This document shows positions 49,739 through 59,974 of a DNA stretch of 64,000 bases, piece by piece. A program made the translations under genes and the position numbers. The notes under the pieces were generated by a model. The model did not search any database. It was not told the DNA's origin and saw only the letters and a program-made list of their open reading frames with translations. This stretch comes from Candidatus Hermodarchaeum yapensis (GTDB lineage: Archaea > Asgardarchaeota > Hermodarchaeia > Hermodarchaeales > Hermodarchaeaceae), in NCBI GenBank assembly GCA_016840405.1, contig JAEOSK010000004.1, positions 49,174 to 113,173 on the forward strand, read 5' to 3'. Position 1 is the stretch's first letter. Every line of letters starts with the position of its first letter.

Positions 49739-50647
49739 TTAGGTGGTAGGAAGAGCGAGGTCAGGAAGTAGCTTGTTTAATACTGGATTGACTTTAACTC
49801 GATGTAGATTGAAGCCCATCTTGTCTGGTGAAATTCCTAGGGCTAGATTCAGTAGCTCGGGGTAGTAAAAAACTGGGAGTGGTGTTTTATCTTCTGTATC
49901 GCGGAGGGCAAGACGTTGCATGAGATCAAACTGCAGTGTACAGGCTGGGCAAATTACTACTAAGGCCTCAGCACCTGCAAATTTCATGTTTTCTAGCTTG
50001 TTACCTGTCATTTTGAGAGCCATGTCTTTGTCTGCTGGACGGGTACCATATCCGCAACAATCCATTTCATCTGGATATTGGACAGTTTTGGCTCCTAGGG
50101 CGCGAACAAGTTGGTGAAGAATGGTTGGTCGTTGGGCATCATCAACGTTGAGGAGGTTACTGGGTCGAAGAATATGACAGCCAATATGAGTGGCGACCAC
50201 GAGGTCATTTAAGGGAAGGGCCACTGACTCGGCGATGGTTCCCAAGCCAATGTCTTCGAAGAGAAATTGGATGAAGTGCTTGACCTGAATGGTTCCCTTG
50301 TATTCATGTCCAGTTTTGGAAAGAATAGTGTTGACTTTTGCGCGGAGTTCTGCGTCTTCCTGGAGGCATGCTGCTGTTCCTTTGAGCGCTTCAAAACAGC
50401 CGTTACATGGTGTGAGAATGTTAAGTCCCTTTTCTTCAGCAATGGCAAGGTTTCGGGCGGAGATTGCTAGAGCTGCTTCATGGTCAATATGAGAAAGGGT
50501 TAAGGGATTTGGGCAACAGGTGAAACCAGAGATATCTTGGGTGGAAATCTCAAAATAACTAAGCGTTTCACGCATGGCTACTTCCATGTAGGGTAATCGG
50601 TTGGGGATAACACAACCCATGTAAAGTGCCCACGGTGTATCTGCCAT
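49739..50647 (-). CDS. hdrB: Heterodisulfide reductase subunit B-like
   Basis: YMGCVIPNRLPYMEVAMRETL...FTCCPNPL...ATHIGCHILRPSN...DCCGYGTRPAD. Confidence 0.95.
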   Translation of the reverse strand: MADTPWALYMGCVIPNRLPYMEVAMRETLSYFEISTQDISGFTCCPNPLTLSHIDHEAALAISARNLAIAEEKGLNILTPCNGCFEALKGTAACLQEDAELRAKVNTILSKTGHEYKGTIQVKHFIQFLFEDIGLGTIAESVALPLNDLVVATHIGCHILRPSNLLNVDDAQRPTILHQLVRALGAKTVQYPDEMDCCGYGTRPADKDMALKMTGNKLENMKFAGAEALVVICPACTLQFDLMQRLALRDTEDKTPLPVFYYPELLNLALGISPDKMGFNLHRVKVNPVLNKLLPDLALPTT

Positions 50648-51204
50648 TAAGCTTCCCCTCCTTCTTGAATGGCTTCATCAGCTGCCTTCAGGGCAGCCTT
50701 GTGTTCTTTGATTTTTTTCAATCGTGATAACAATTCGGTTGCCTTTGCGATTGTATGTAAATCCTTCTTACCCTTCTCTTCCAGCGGGATCGGGGGAAGT
50801 CCCAATTCAACACGGCGTTTATTCGCTGATTCGCTTGGTGCAAGGGCCCACCCGGTGGCAATAATGTTCTCAACTTCAGAGACGATATCGTCGGGCGTCA
50901 CCCCCAATTCACTGGCTAGATTCTGCAGGTCTTGGACGAGTTCAGAAACGGGGACCTTCTGAGGACAGTGTTCCAGACAAGCATGACAGCTCGTGCATAA
51001 CCAGAGGCTAGGCTGCTCGAGTAACTTGGAAGCCTCACCTTCCAACGTCGCTCGAACAATTCGGCGAGGATGATAGAGTTCACCGTCGGTAATTCGGGAT
51101 ACGGGACAGGCACTGACACATGAACCACACTGGAAACAGCTTTTCGTGTCAACCCGTTTGGCCAGTTTCTGGGCTATCTCCTCAAGGCGTTCTTCCACAT
51201 CCAT
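50647..51204 (-). CDS. hdrC: Heterodisulfide reductase subunit C-like
   Basis: SCFQCGSCVSACPVSRITDGELYHPRRIVRATLEG...LWLCTSCHACLEHCPQ. Confidence 0.95.
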   Translation of the reverse strand: MDVEERLEEIAQKLAKRVDTKSCFQCGSCVSACPVSRITDGELYHPRRIVRATLEGEASKLLEQPSLWLCTSCHACLEHCPQKVPVSELVQDLQNLASELGVTPDDIVSEVENIIATGWALAPSESANKRRVELGLPPIPLEEKGKKDLHTIAKATELLSRLKKIKEHKAALKAADEAIQEGGEA

Positions 51205-53750
51205 TACGCCTTCACCTTCGCTGATTTGGTTTTTGCCTTCGCTTTCGGCTTTGGCTTGGGCTTTTCTCTTTTTGTGAGCCGGGTAATACGCTTCTCAATC
51301 TCCGGGCGAAGTCGTTCATTCTCTTCAACGATAAAATCGCGTCCCATTTCTTTGAGTTGTTCAGCCATCTCCGTTGTGACTGTTGCCCATTTGTCCCCTT
51401 CTGCAGCGGAAACCCACTCCAATCGGAACCGTCGTGGATCCATGCCAATCCGCTCCAGATACGCTGACATCCGGTTTGCGCGCTTCTCAGCCCATACATT
51501 CCCCGTAATGTAGTGGCAATCGCTACCAGTTTCGGTGAGACGACACCCAGACATTAACACCATTCCAGCTCCAAGCCGGAAAGCTTCCAAAATGAATTGA
51601 TCCGACATACGCCCTGAACACATAACGCGAATGCCACGCACGTTTGTTGGATAATTATAACGACTAATTCCGGCTAGATCCGCCCCTGCATAACTACACC
51701 AGTTGCACAGCATGGCGAAGATTTTGTCTTCAGGATTGTCTTTCAATAGCGCTCGAATTTGGTCCATAATCTGAGCATCGGTGAAATGCATCTGTGTAAT
51801 TGCATTCGCAGGGCATTCAGCTACGCACGTTCCACAGCCATGGCATTTTGCGGGGGTGACGTAGGCAGCGGTTCCGGGATCAGCGGTGATAGCACCATAG
51901 GCGCAGCGTGATACGCAGATACCACACTTTCCAGTGGCGCTTCGGCATAACTCCGGATTGACGACTGCTACAATGGGTTCAATTTCCCATTCATCTTGAG
52001 TAATAATTCGAAGGGCACGAGCAGCAGCGGCGCTTCCTTGGGCGACGCTTGCGGGAATATCTTTGGGTCCTTGAGCAGAACCGCAGAAAAAGACACCTTC
52101 GGTGGCTGCGTCGACAGGTTTGAGTTTGGGATGAGCTTCCATGTAGAAACCAGAGGGGCCAACGGGAACATTGAGAACTCGTGCAAGATCCTCTGTCCCT
52201 CGACTGGGTACTGCGGCTGTGCTGAGGATGACCATTTCAAATTCGCGCTTAGTGGGCTTCCCAGTTGCCATGTCTTCAGCGCGGACCCATAGGTTGTGGG
52301 TCTTGGGATCTTCTGTGATTTCTGCAGGACGTCCTTGTTGGAAGCGGATACCGGCGCGTCGGGCTCGTTGATAAAATTCTTCATAGTCTTTGAAGTTGGT
52401 GCGGATATCCATGTAATAGATTGTGATTTCTGCGTCGGGGTATTTTTCGTGGAGGAGGAGGGCGTTTTTGATGGTGTACATGCAGCAGAAGCCAGAACAG
52501 TAAATGTTGGATCGTTCGTCGCGGCTTCCAACACATTGGATAAAGGCAAAGCTGTGAGGTTTAGCTTCATCTGAGGGTCGAATGACTTTGCCCTCAGTTG
52601 GTCCTGCGGCATTGATGAGCCGTTCCAGCTCCATTGCCGTAATCACATTGGGATAGACACCATAACCATATTCTGTGATGGGAGTAGGGTCGTAGGGTTC
52701 GTAGCCAGTGGCTACAATGATTGCACCGATGTCAAACTCATGGATTTTCTCGGTGTCATCGGGGAGAATGGCTTCTTGTCCTGCTTTGTTACAGGCATCG
52801 TAGCACATCATGCACTCTTTGGGGCTTAAGCCGAGGCAGTGGTCGGGATCAATCATGTAAGCTGCAGGCACAGCCTGTGGGTAGGGGATGTAGATGGCGT
52901 GTCGCCATCCGAGGTTGGCATCAAAATTGTTGGGAACTAATACCGGGCAGACTGTTTGGCAGTCACCACAGCTGTTGCATTTATCAATGTCCACATATCG
53001 GGGTCGTTGATTAACTTGCACCTTGAAATTACCAACAAAACCCTCAACTCGAGTAACTTCTGCATTAGTAATGAGTTCAATATTGGGATGCCGAGCTGCT
53101 TCTGCCATTTTTGGACCGAGAATACAGATTGAGCAGTCGAGGGTGGGAAAAGTCTTATCAAGCAAAGCCATGATGCCACCGATTGTGGGTGACCGCTCTA
53201 CTAAGTAGACTTTGTAACCAGCATCAGCAATATCAAGTGCAGCGTGAATACCTGAGACTCCACCACCGATAACAAGCGCTGTATGGGTAACCGGAACTTT
53301 GAGCACTTCAAGAGGTTCTAGGTGGTGGGCCTTGGCGACAGCACTGGCAATTAGGTCAGCAGCTTTGACTTGGCAACCTTCAGGATCGCTGGCATGACAC
53401 CAGGTTCCTTGATCGCGAATATTCGCCATTTCAAAGAAGAATTGGTTAAGTCCTGCGTCTTCGGTAGTTCTTCGGAAGGTGGGTTCATGCATTCGAGGTG
53501 TACAAGCAGCAACAACCACGCGGTCAAGCTTTTCTTCTTTCACTATACGCTTGATTTCTTCTTGACCGGGGTCTGCACAGGTGAATTTGTTCACTTTCGT
53601 TGCTACGACACCGTCGAGTTTTGCTGCACCTTCTGCTAGCGCGTTGCAGTCAACGACACCCGCGATGTTGCGTCCGCATTCACAGACAAAAACGCCAATT
53701 CGGGGTTTCTCTTCTATAGGTTTCTTAGCTTTTGCGATGGCGGCCACCAC
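51204..53750 (-). CDS. hdrA: Heterodisulfide reductase subunit A with C-terminal MvhD-like domain
   Basis: IGVFVCECGRNIAGVVD...GGGVSGIHAALDIADAGYKVYLVERSPTIGG; C-terminal FAMLCNWCSYAGADLAGISRYNYPTNVRGIRVMCSGRM...GAGMVLMSGC. Confidence 0.95.
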   Translation of the reverse strand: MVAAIAKAKKPIEEKPRIGVFVCECGRNIAGVVDCNALAEGAAKLDGVVATKVNKFTCADPGQEEIKRIVKEEKLDRVVVAACTPRMHEPTFRRTTEDAGLNQFFFEMANIRDQGTWCHASDPEGCQVKAADLIASAVAKAHHLEPLEVLKVPVTHTALVIGGGVSGIHAALDIADAGYKVYLVERSPTIGGIMALLDKTFPTLDCSICILGPKMAEAARHPNIELITNAEVTRVEGFVGNFKVQVNQRPRYVDIDKCNSCGDCQTVCPVLVPNNFDANLGWRHAIYIPYPQAVPAAYMIDPDHCLGLSPKECMMCYDACNKAGQEAILPDDTEKIHEFDIGAIIVATGYEPYDPTPITEYGYGVYPNVITAMELERLINAAGPTEGKVIRPSDEAKPHSFAFIQCVGSRDERSNIYCSGFCCMYTIKNALLLHEKYPDAEITIYYMDIRTNFKDYEEFYQRARRAGIRFQQGRPAEITEDPKTHNLWVRAEDMATGKPTKREFEMVILSTAAVPSRGTEDLARVLNVPVGPSGFYMEAHPKLKPVDAATEGVFFCGSAQGPKDIPASVAQGSAAAARALRIITQDEWEIEPIVAVVNPELCRSATGKCGICVSRCAYGAITADPGTAAYVTPAKCHGCGTCVAECPANAITQMHFTDAQIMDQIRALLKDNPEDKIFAMLCNWCSYAGADLAGISRYNYPTNVRGIRVMCSGRMSDQFILEAFRLGAGMVLMSGCRLTETGSDCHYITGNVWAEKRANRMSAYLERIGMDPRRFRLEWVSAAEGDKWATVTTEMAEQLKEMGRDFIVEENERLRPEIEKRITRLTKREKPKPKPKAKAKTKSAKVKA

Positions 53751-53954
53751 CAGTTCTCCTCAAATTCACTCCACAGTCGCTAAATATCTTTGCAACTTTC
53801 ACAATCAAGTTGCGAAACAGCATAGGAAGTTTTTCAAAAAGGTATAGGAATGTTGACATTTCGGTAGAGCCCATGCTAAAAATCAAGGGACTCGAAAAAT
53901 GGTTGGCTCGAGTTTCGATTAGCAGTGACTAGTTGAGAAGCGATTTCAACAGAT

Positions 53955-54506
53955 TCAAAAAGTCCTGGCGGCTGACTCGGGAGTGGGATATCGTTCAGCG
54001 AGGATTTCTGTAACGATTTCGAATATTTCTTGCACCCCATCTCCATCTTTGGCTGAAGCCTCTACAAAGGGGGCACTATATCTGGCAGCATATTCGATTC
54101 CCTCTTGGAGTGTTACTAGTGGTTGACTTCGCCCATAGGCTGTACGGAGATCTGCCTTATTTCCCACAATAACGATGGGACAATCCGTCACTGATTGTTT
54201 CAAATGCCTGATCCAGTCGTCGAGTCGTTCCATAGTGTATCGACTCGAAATGTCAAAAACGGCAATAGCGAGCCGAGCCCCTCTAAAATAGGACATGGCA
54301 AGATCTCGGAAGCGAATTTGTCCTGCAAGGTCCCAAATCTGGAGTGTTGCTTTCCATTTGCCATATTCAATGTTTTTTGCGGCGAAGTCCACACCCACTG
54401 TGAGTTTCATATTTTCGTCAAAAGTGTTCCAGGTGTATCGTCTAAGGAGGCTTGTTTTGCCCACACCGCCTTCGCCGATAAATAAAATTTTGAGTATCCC
54501 AATCAT
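53955..54506 (-). CDS. Rab/Ras-like small GTPase
   Basis: GEGGVGKTSLLRRY, WDLAGQIRF, VGNKADL, EASAKD. Confidence 0.95.
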   Translation of the reverse strand: MIGILKILFIGEGGVGKTSLLRRYTWNTFDENMKLTVGVDFAAKNIEYGKWKATLQIWDLAGQIRFRDLAMSYFRGARLAIAVFDISSRYTMERLDDWIRHLKQSVTDCPIVIVGNKADLRTAYGRSQPLVTLQEGIEYAARYSAPFVEASAKDGDGVQEIFEIVTEILAERYPTPESAARTF

Positions 54507-54685
54507 TGAATATTATCCCAAGTTTTAGTTCCCCGCGTGATGGTTATTTTTCGCTTATGTTGAAATTTCATTTAATATCTTTCTCTCACTTCAACCTGAA
54601 ATTTGTGAATCTGCGGAAACTTGTGTTTGAACTCATAGTGCTCTCTGCTTTTCGGACTCTCGTTAGAAGAAAGTGGTTTGTTGTG

Positions 54686-56065
54686 TTATAAAACTGAGAG
54701 ATTCTTCAGTGCAGCATTGAGGGATTCTTCGAACACATCAACGGCGTGATTGGCTTGCTCTTCAGTAATGGTTAGGGGAGGTTTGACTTTGACTACATTT
54801 CGGACGAACCGCATATCACGGTGGTGTGCCATGCTCAAATCGAAAATGACGTTTCGTTTCAGTCCTTCGTGAACAATGGCATCAGCTAAAGAATTGGCTG
54901 GCACTTTGTCCTTTTTGTCACGAACCATTTCTACACCAATGAACAGCCCCGGTCCTCTTACATCTCCGATGTGTTCGTTCTTTTCTTGGATTTCTTGTAA
55001 TCGTTTGGTAATGAGGGTGCCCAGTTTTTCAGCGCGACGTGGGAGGTTGAGTCGTTGGATGACTTCGATATTGATTAGGGTTGCAGCCATGATCAGGGGG
55101 CTTGCCCCGAAGGTGGAGTGTTCCTCTGTGTACCGGAAGTGTTCTTTGAGGTCATCACGGGCTAGTGTGGCTCCGGCAGGGAGTCCTCCTCCGAGAGCTT
55201 TGGTGAGGCACATCATGTCGGGGACAACGTTGTAGATTTCGGCAGCAAACATTTTTCCAACGCGTCCAAATGCGGTTTGAGCTTCATCCCAGATCATGAA
55301 TACGTTTTCTTCATCACAGAGTTTCCGTAGTCCCTCAATATACCGTTGTGGTGCAGGAACTTGTCCTCCTGGACCCTGCATGGGTTCAATTATGACACCT
55401 GCCACTGGGGCATTGGTTCCATAGATTATCGTGTTTCGAAGCAGTTCCAGACATTCCATGTCACAGTCTTTGGGATCTTGGCCTTTTCGACACCGGTAGC
55501 AATAGGGGTAGGGGGCTTTAACGAAGTGTTCTTGTCCGAATCCCCGGAATCGGATGAGTGGGCTGGGCATCCAATTTGATGCGGTAATGGTGGCGAGGGT
55601 GGCGCCGTGATAGGCCATCCAAGTGGTGATGAATATGGATGCGTCCGGTTTGTTGAGAAAAGCGAGTTTCATGGCGGCTTCAATGGCTGTGGACCCGCCT
55701 TGATTTTGGATGGTTACTTTCTTTAAATTGCCTGGGGCGATCTGGGCGAGTTTATTGATGAGTTTGATACGCGGAATGGTAGGATAGCTGTAGCGAACAT
55801 GAGTGAGTCGTTCTGCTTGGAATTGGGTTGCATAAACAACATCGGGGTTGACGAAGCCGACATTTAACGTCCAAGCTTGGCTGGTACAATCCAAGTATTC
55901 GTTTCCTTCAGTATCTTTTACCGTGGCACCCCCAGGGGTTCCGGTGGCTAGGATGGTGTCCTTCAGATGAGTAAGTGAGTATGATTTGTACTCGCTGATT
56001 TCGTCCTCAGTGACTTTGGTGAGCATTTCAGCAATTTCATTTTCTGTCAGTACTTTAGGTTTCAT
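54686..56065 (-). CDS. Class III aminotransferase (PLP)
   Basis: VFMIWDEAQTAFGRVGKMFA...PDMMCLTKALGGGLPAGATLARDDL. Confidence 0.93.
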   Translation of the reverse strand: MKPKVLTENEIAEMLTKVTEDEISEYKSYSLTHLKDTILATGTPGGATVKDTEGNEYLDCTSQAWTLNVGFVNPDVVYATQFQAERLTHVRYSYPTIPRIKLINKLAQIAPGNLKKVTIQNQGGSTAIEAAMKLAFLNKPDASIFITTWMAYHGATLATITASNWMPSPLIRFRGFGQEHFVKAPYPYCYRCRKGQDPKDCDMECLELLRNTIIYGTNAPVAGVIIEPMQGPGGQVPAPQRYIEGLRKLCDEENVFMIWDEAQTAFGRVGKMFAAEIYNVVPDMMCLTKALGGGLPAGATLARDDLKEHFRYTEEHSTFGASPLIMAATLINIEVIQRLNLPRRAEKLGTLITKRLQEIQEKNEHIGDVRGPGLFIGVEMVRDKKDKVPANSLADAIVHEGLKRNVIFDLSMAHHRDMRFVRNVVKVKPPLTITEEQANHAVDVFEESLNAALKNLSVL

Positions 56066-56145
56066 TATTGCTGCACCATTCCCTCATATGTCAGATACCT
56101 GCGTAAAAGAATGCCCATTGGTATTCGAATTTTTATTTTCACTTA

Positions 56146-57039
56146 ATGGTCATAGGGAAATGGAGGAAGGCTGAAATACACAAGGAATGCCTAAAAGATG
56201 CGAGGGACCTGGCATTGAAAATAGCAGCCGCACAAATTCACCCCCAATTTGCCCAGCCAGATAAGAACCGAAACATAATTCGACGGTATTGTAAACGGGC
56301 AGCTCAACAAGATGTTGACCTCATTGTGTTCCCTGAACTGTGTATCAGCGGATACAATTTCTCGTCTAAAGAGCAGGTGGACTCTTTTGCAGAACCGGTT
56401 CCAGAGGGTCCGACAACGCAACTATGGATTGAGCTAGCTAAAGAGCATAACATGATTATTGTTGGGGGATTAGCCGAACAAGGGAGGAGCGAGGGTATCT
56501 ATAATAGTGCCGCCATTGTGGGCCCAGATCAGTTTTTAGGCTGCTATCAAAAAATCCATCTCTTCGCGAATGAAAAAGACTGGTTCCTCCCAGGTTCACA
56601 ACCACCCCATGTCTGGAAGCTCCCTTCGGCAGCTATTGGTGTACTGGTGTGTTTTGACTGGGCGTTTCCTGAGGCGTCACGGATTCTAATGCTTGAGGGA
56701 TGTGAAATCTTATGTTTACCCTCCAATCTAGTGCTTCCCTACGCTCAACGGGTGATGGTTGCACGGAGTATTGAAAACCGCATATTTACGGTGTTAGCTA
56801 ATCGTATTGGCACAGAACCCTCCACTGGTTGTAAACCCATCACTTTCACTGGTAGTAGCCAAATCACGAATCCGTTAGGTGAAATCCTTGCTCGAGGTTC
56901 AAGGACTCGATCTGGACTCGTTATTGCTGAGATTCAACCTCAAAAGGCCCAGGATAAATTTCTCACTGGTCAGAATCACATAATTAATGATAGACGAGTG
57001 GAACTCTACCAGCGACTCTGTAACGGAGACCAGCGTTAG
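56146..57039 (+). CDS. Carbon-nitrogen hydrolase (nitrilase superfamily)
   Basis: LIVFPELCISGYNF...YQKIHLF...IGVLVCFDWAFPEASRIL. Confidence 0.93.
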   Translation: MVIGKWRKAEIHKECLKDARDLALKIAAAQIHPQFAQPDKNRNIIRRYCKRAAQQDVDLIVFPELCISGYNFSSKEQVDSFAEPVPEGPTTQLWIELAKEHNMIIVGGLAEQGRSEGIYNSAAIVGPDQFLGCYQKIHLFANEKDWFLPGSQPPHVWKLPSAAIGVLVCFDWAFPEASRILMLEGCEILCLPSNLVLPYAQRVMVARSIENRIFTVLANRIGTEPSTGCKPITFTGSSQITNPLGEILARGSRTRSGLVIAEIQPQKAQDKFLTGQNHIINDRRVELYQRLCNGDQR

Positions 57040-57692
57040 ACCAGCGTGAAAGTCTCGCCTACAGAAATGGATATTGGAATGATTGTAGACTCTTTGGTTT
57101 TCATTAGTGATAGATAACTCTTGGTTTGATCCGCGGTTCCACTAAGGGGAAGGACAAACCGGGGTTTGATGGCTAAGGTAGCAATGACTGCTCCTTCGGA
57201 ATCGAATGATCCCTTTTTCTTTCCCGCTATGGGAATGCAAAGAAGGTCTGGCTTGGAATCCGCTAAAGATCCAATTTCGTTTGTATGACCCAAATGAAGA
57301 ACTGAACCTTGGTCGCTTTCAACGAGTAAAGCCAAATTGTGTGGCGCGAGAAATCCACCACGTCGTAATTTGAAGCCTCGAATTTTGATGTTCTTTCCTA
57401 CGTCCAGTTCTTTGCCATTTGTCAAGGTTTCTAGATAGTAGCTAGGAGTCCCATCTTTTCGGAGAATATTAATGACCTGACTGTTGCTGACAATGACACT
57501 TCCTTTCTTTCTGGAAAACAGCAAAGCATTCCCAAGATGCTCATCGGATTGGCTACTCACGAGCACATATGATGGTTGAACTTGATTAAGCTCAACCAGT
57601 ACCTGTGCTTCGACGATACCGGGATTGAAGAGTAGGTGTTTTTCAAAAGAAACTAGCACTGCTGCGTATCCGAAGTAAGTCAATGTAAACAC
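57036..57692 (-). CDS. Metallo-beta-lactamase superfamily-like protein (UlaG-like, catalytic His motif not conserved)
   Basis: LTYFGYAAVLVSFEKHLLFNPGIV...VLVSSQSDEHLGNALLF; no HxHxDH. Confidence 0.65.
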   Translation of the reverse strand: MFTLTYFGYAAVLVSFEKHLLFNPGIVEAQVLVELNQVQPSYVLVSSQSDEHLGNALLFSRKKGSVIVSNSQVINILRKDGTPSYYLETLTNGKELDVGKNIKIRGFKLRRGGFLAPHNLALLVESDQGSVLHLGHTNEIGSLADSKPDLLCIPIAGKKKGSFDSEGAVIATLAIKPRFVLPLSGTADQTKSYLSLMKTKESTIIPISISVGETFTLV

Positions 57693-57762
57693 CGGACCGG
57701 CACCTCGTGAGACATCCTCTAAATGAGCCTCATTTGAGTTTATACTTTCCTCTTCGCAGACC

Positions 57763-59094
57763 TCAGGAATGCTGCCTTAGATGTGTTGCTGGAACAGGTC
57801 TCCCGTGGATAATTTTCTCTAAGGTTCCGGGTTGACGAATATCCGTGATGAGAACCTCACAATCATCGGGTAGGCCCTTGAAAATTTCATCAAGTTTTCC
57901 CCGCATTCCTTCGGTGACATCTGCTGCTTCACTGGAAGCACCAACCGCGATTTCGTTAAAGATCACATCTAGCGTGTCGGGTGTAATCAAATCAATACGT
58001 TTTGCGTCAGGGTGTTCCTTTGGGTCAGCAGAATATAGGCCATCAACATCAGTGGCAAAGACTACTTGTTTGGAATGTAGTAATCGTGCGAGATACATTG
58101 CAATTTGGTCACCACTGACGATAGTAAATCCTCTCACCGTATCCGCAACTACGTCCCCAGAGAGGATGGGGATGAAACGTTGCCGAAGAAACTCACGGAG
58201 AGCTTGGAGATCCATATGGGAGATACGTCCATCAATAGCTACAATAATCGACGATGACCGAATAGGCACTGCTGGTCGCCCCGTTTTCAAGAAGGCGCCA
58301 TGAATCAAGTGACCAAGCCTAGTCATCTCAGAGGCAGTTTTTGTAACCCCAATCTTCTTTTCCTGACTCCGACCACCCTTTCGGAGCTGATAGTCTTTTG
58401 CTAGAAAATGACCGAATGAACCCCCGCCATGAATAACAACGACAGGATGGGATTCAATTGCCACAATTTCTGAGATTAATTGTTGAATCGTTTCTATGCG
58501 TGGTGTCGAACGTTGTGTCTTATCCGAGATGACGCTTCCACCAAGTTTAATGATAATTGGGGGTTTTAGGGATGCGCGGTGTTTCCGTCGCCATTTTGGA
58601 CGCCAATTTCGCAGCTTAGTTGGCCAATTTTTCCACCCAGTCTTGGCATATCGTTCCCGATGTTCAAGATCATCTTGTATCCACTCAAGCTGCCGAAAGA
58701 ACCGTTCCTTCCCGCTTACACGAGGTATGTCCCGAATCCCCATCTGTCGTAATGATTCCACAAAATTGGCTTCAACAAGCTCCTGTAACTGGCCTTCGAT
58801 TTTTGTCGGAATAACCTCATACCCTTTAGCATTCAATCCCTCACGAACTCCATCAAGCACCACTCCCCGACATACTTGAATCGGTTCATCCAAGGTTACT
58901 CCTAAACAGTTGAAAGCTTCCAGAACCAGCTCCAATCCTCGGGCAAGAAAGGTTTTGTTATCAAAATTTGGTTCTTGAAAATGTACGACCTCAATCTCTT
59001 TCACGACGTATTCATTGGTATCCACTCGGAAGACACCTAAGAACACGCCTCCGACGGGGTCACCCCATCCGGCATCATCGACCTGGATGGTCAC
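57763..59094 (-). CDS. Isopentenyl phosphate kinase with about 170-aa N-terminal extra domain
   Basis: PPIIIKLGGSVISDKTQRSTPRIETI...VVIHGGGSFGHFLAKDYQL...FATDVDGLYSADP; N-terminus MTIQVDDAGWGDPVGGVFLGVFRV. Confidence 0.92.
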   Translation of the reverse strand: MTIQVDDAGWGDPVGGVFLGVFRVDTNEYVVKEIEVVHFQEPNFDNKTFLARGLELVLEAFNCLGVTLDEPIQVCRGVVLDGVREGLNAKGYEVIPTKIEGQLQELVEANFVESLRQMGIRDIPRVSGKERFFRQLEWIQDDLEHRERYAKTGWKNWPTKLRNWRPKWRRKHRASLKPPIIIKLGGSVISDKTQRSTPRIETIQQLISEIVAIESHPVVVIHGGGSFGHFLAKDYQLRKGGRSQEKKIGVTKTASEMTRLGHLIHGAFLKTGRPAVPIRSSSIIVAIDGRISHMDLQALREFLRQRFIPILSGDVVADTVRGFTIVSGDQIAMYLARLLHSKQVVFATDVDGLYSADPKEHPDAKRIDLITPDTLDVIFNEIAVGASSEAADVTEGMRGKLDEIFKGLPDDCEVLITDIRQPGTLEKIIHGRPVPATHLRQHS

Positions 59095-59371
59095 GTCAAG
59101 AATTCACCTGCAGGGACCTACTGTCTTTTCAGCTTAAATATATCGCAAACATAATCTTCCATGCTCATCAAGAGTGTTTAGCGCCAATAAGTCACAATGA
59201 GCCAGTAATTTTGAAGATTAAAACCACGTTAGAATCTTCCAAAATGCCGACTTTAACCGAGGAAAAGTGATTTAGGGGATATGAGATTTTGTGTAACACC
59301 ACAGAATATGATTTAAATTTCCTCTCTTAACCCCATAGGTAGGAGAAGGTTACTGCAGAGAGCGACCCCCC

Positions 59372-59947
59372 ATGTCACTAAACGAACACACGTTCAAACT
59401 CGTTGTCATTGGGGACCCCATGGTCGGTAAAACAAGCATAATTAATCGATTTATCACAAAGACATTTAATCACGAATATTTGCAGACTCTCGGCACCCAA
59501 CTCAATTGCCATGAGGTAGTTGTAGGTGATGTGCTGATTCGATTAATCATCTGGGACCTGGCGGGACAACCGCGATTTGAGAGTGTGCGGAAGCTCTATT
59601 TTCTGGGGAGTGACGCGGTATTAGTCGTGTTTGATTTAACCCGGGCAGAGACTTTTGATAACATTGAGGGATGGTTACAAGCCTTTCGAACTGCAGTTCC
59701 GGATGAAGCACCAAGTGTTCTTGTGGGAAACAAAGTAGATTTGGATTCAAGACGGGTGATATCCAGGGCGGAGGCGTATCAACGGCACATCAATTTGGAA
59801 TTTGACAACTACTTTGAGTCGTCGGCTCGTTCGGGGGAAAATGTGGGAGAGCTGTTTGACCAGGTTACACGGTTGTTGATTTATAATCGGTTGGCGGAAC
59901 TTCGTGAACGTTTAACGCCTTTCATCTATTCATCATTCGCATCCTAA
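59372..59947 (+). CDS. Rab/Ras-like small GTPase
   Basis: IGDPMVGKTSIINRF, WDLAGQPRF, VGNKVDL, ESSARSG. Confidence 0.95.
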   Translation: MSLNEHTFKLVVIGDPMVGKTSIINRFITKTFNHEYLQTLGTQLNCHEVVVGDVLIRLIIWDLAGQPRFESVRKLYFLGSDAVLVVFDLTRAETFDNIEGWLQAFRTAVPDEAPSVLVGNKVDLDSRRVISRAEAYQRHINLEFDNYFESSARSGENVGELFDQVTRLLIYNRLAELRERLTPFIYSSFAS

Positions 59948-59974
59948 ACAAGAGGAAATGTTGAACAGCCTCGA

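Noticed and set aside
19254-53750. Methanogenesis locus
   Set aside because: mtrH-like and hdrABC genes are present, but no mcr, other mtr subunits, mvhAG or ftr/mch/mtd genes are seen, and the two loci are 30 kb apart.
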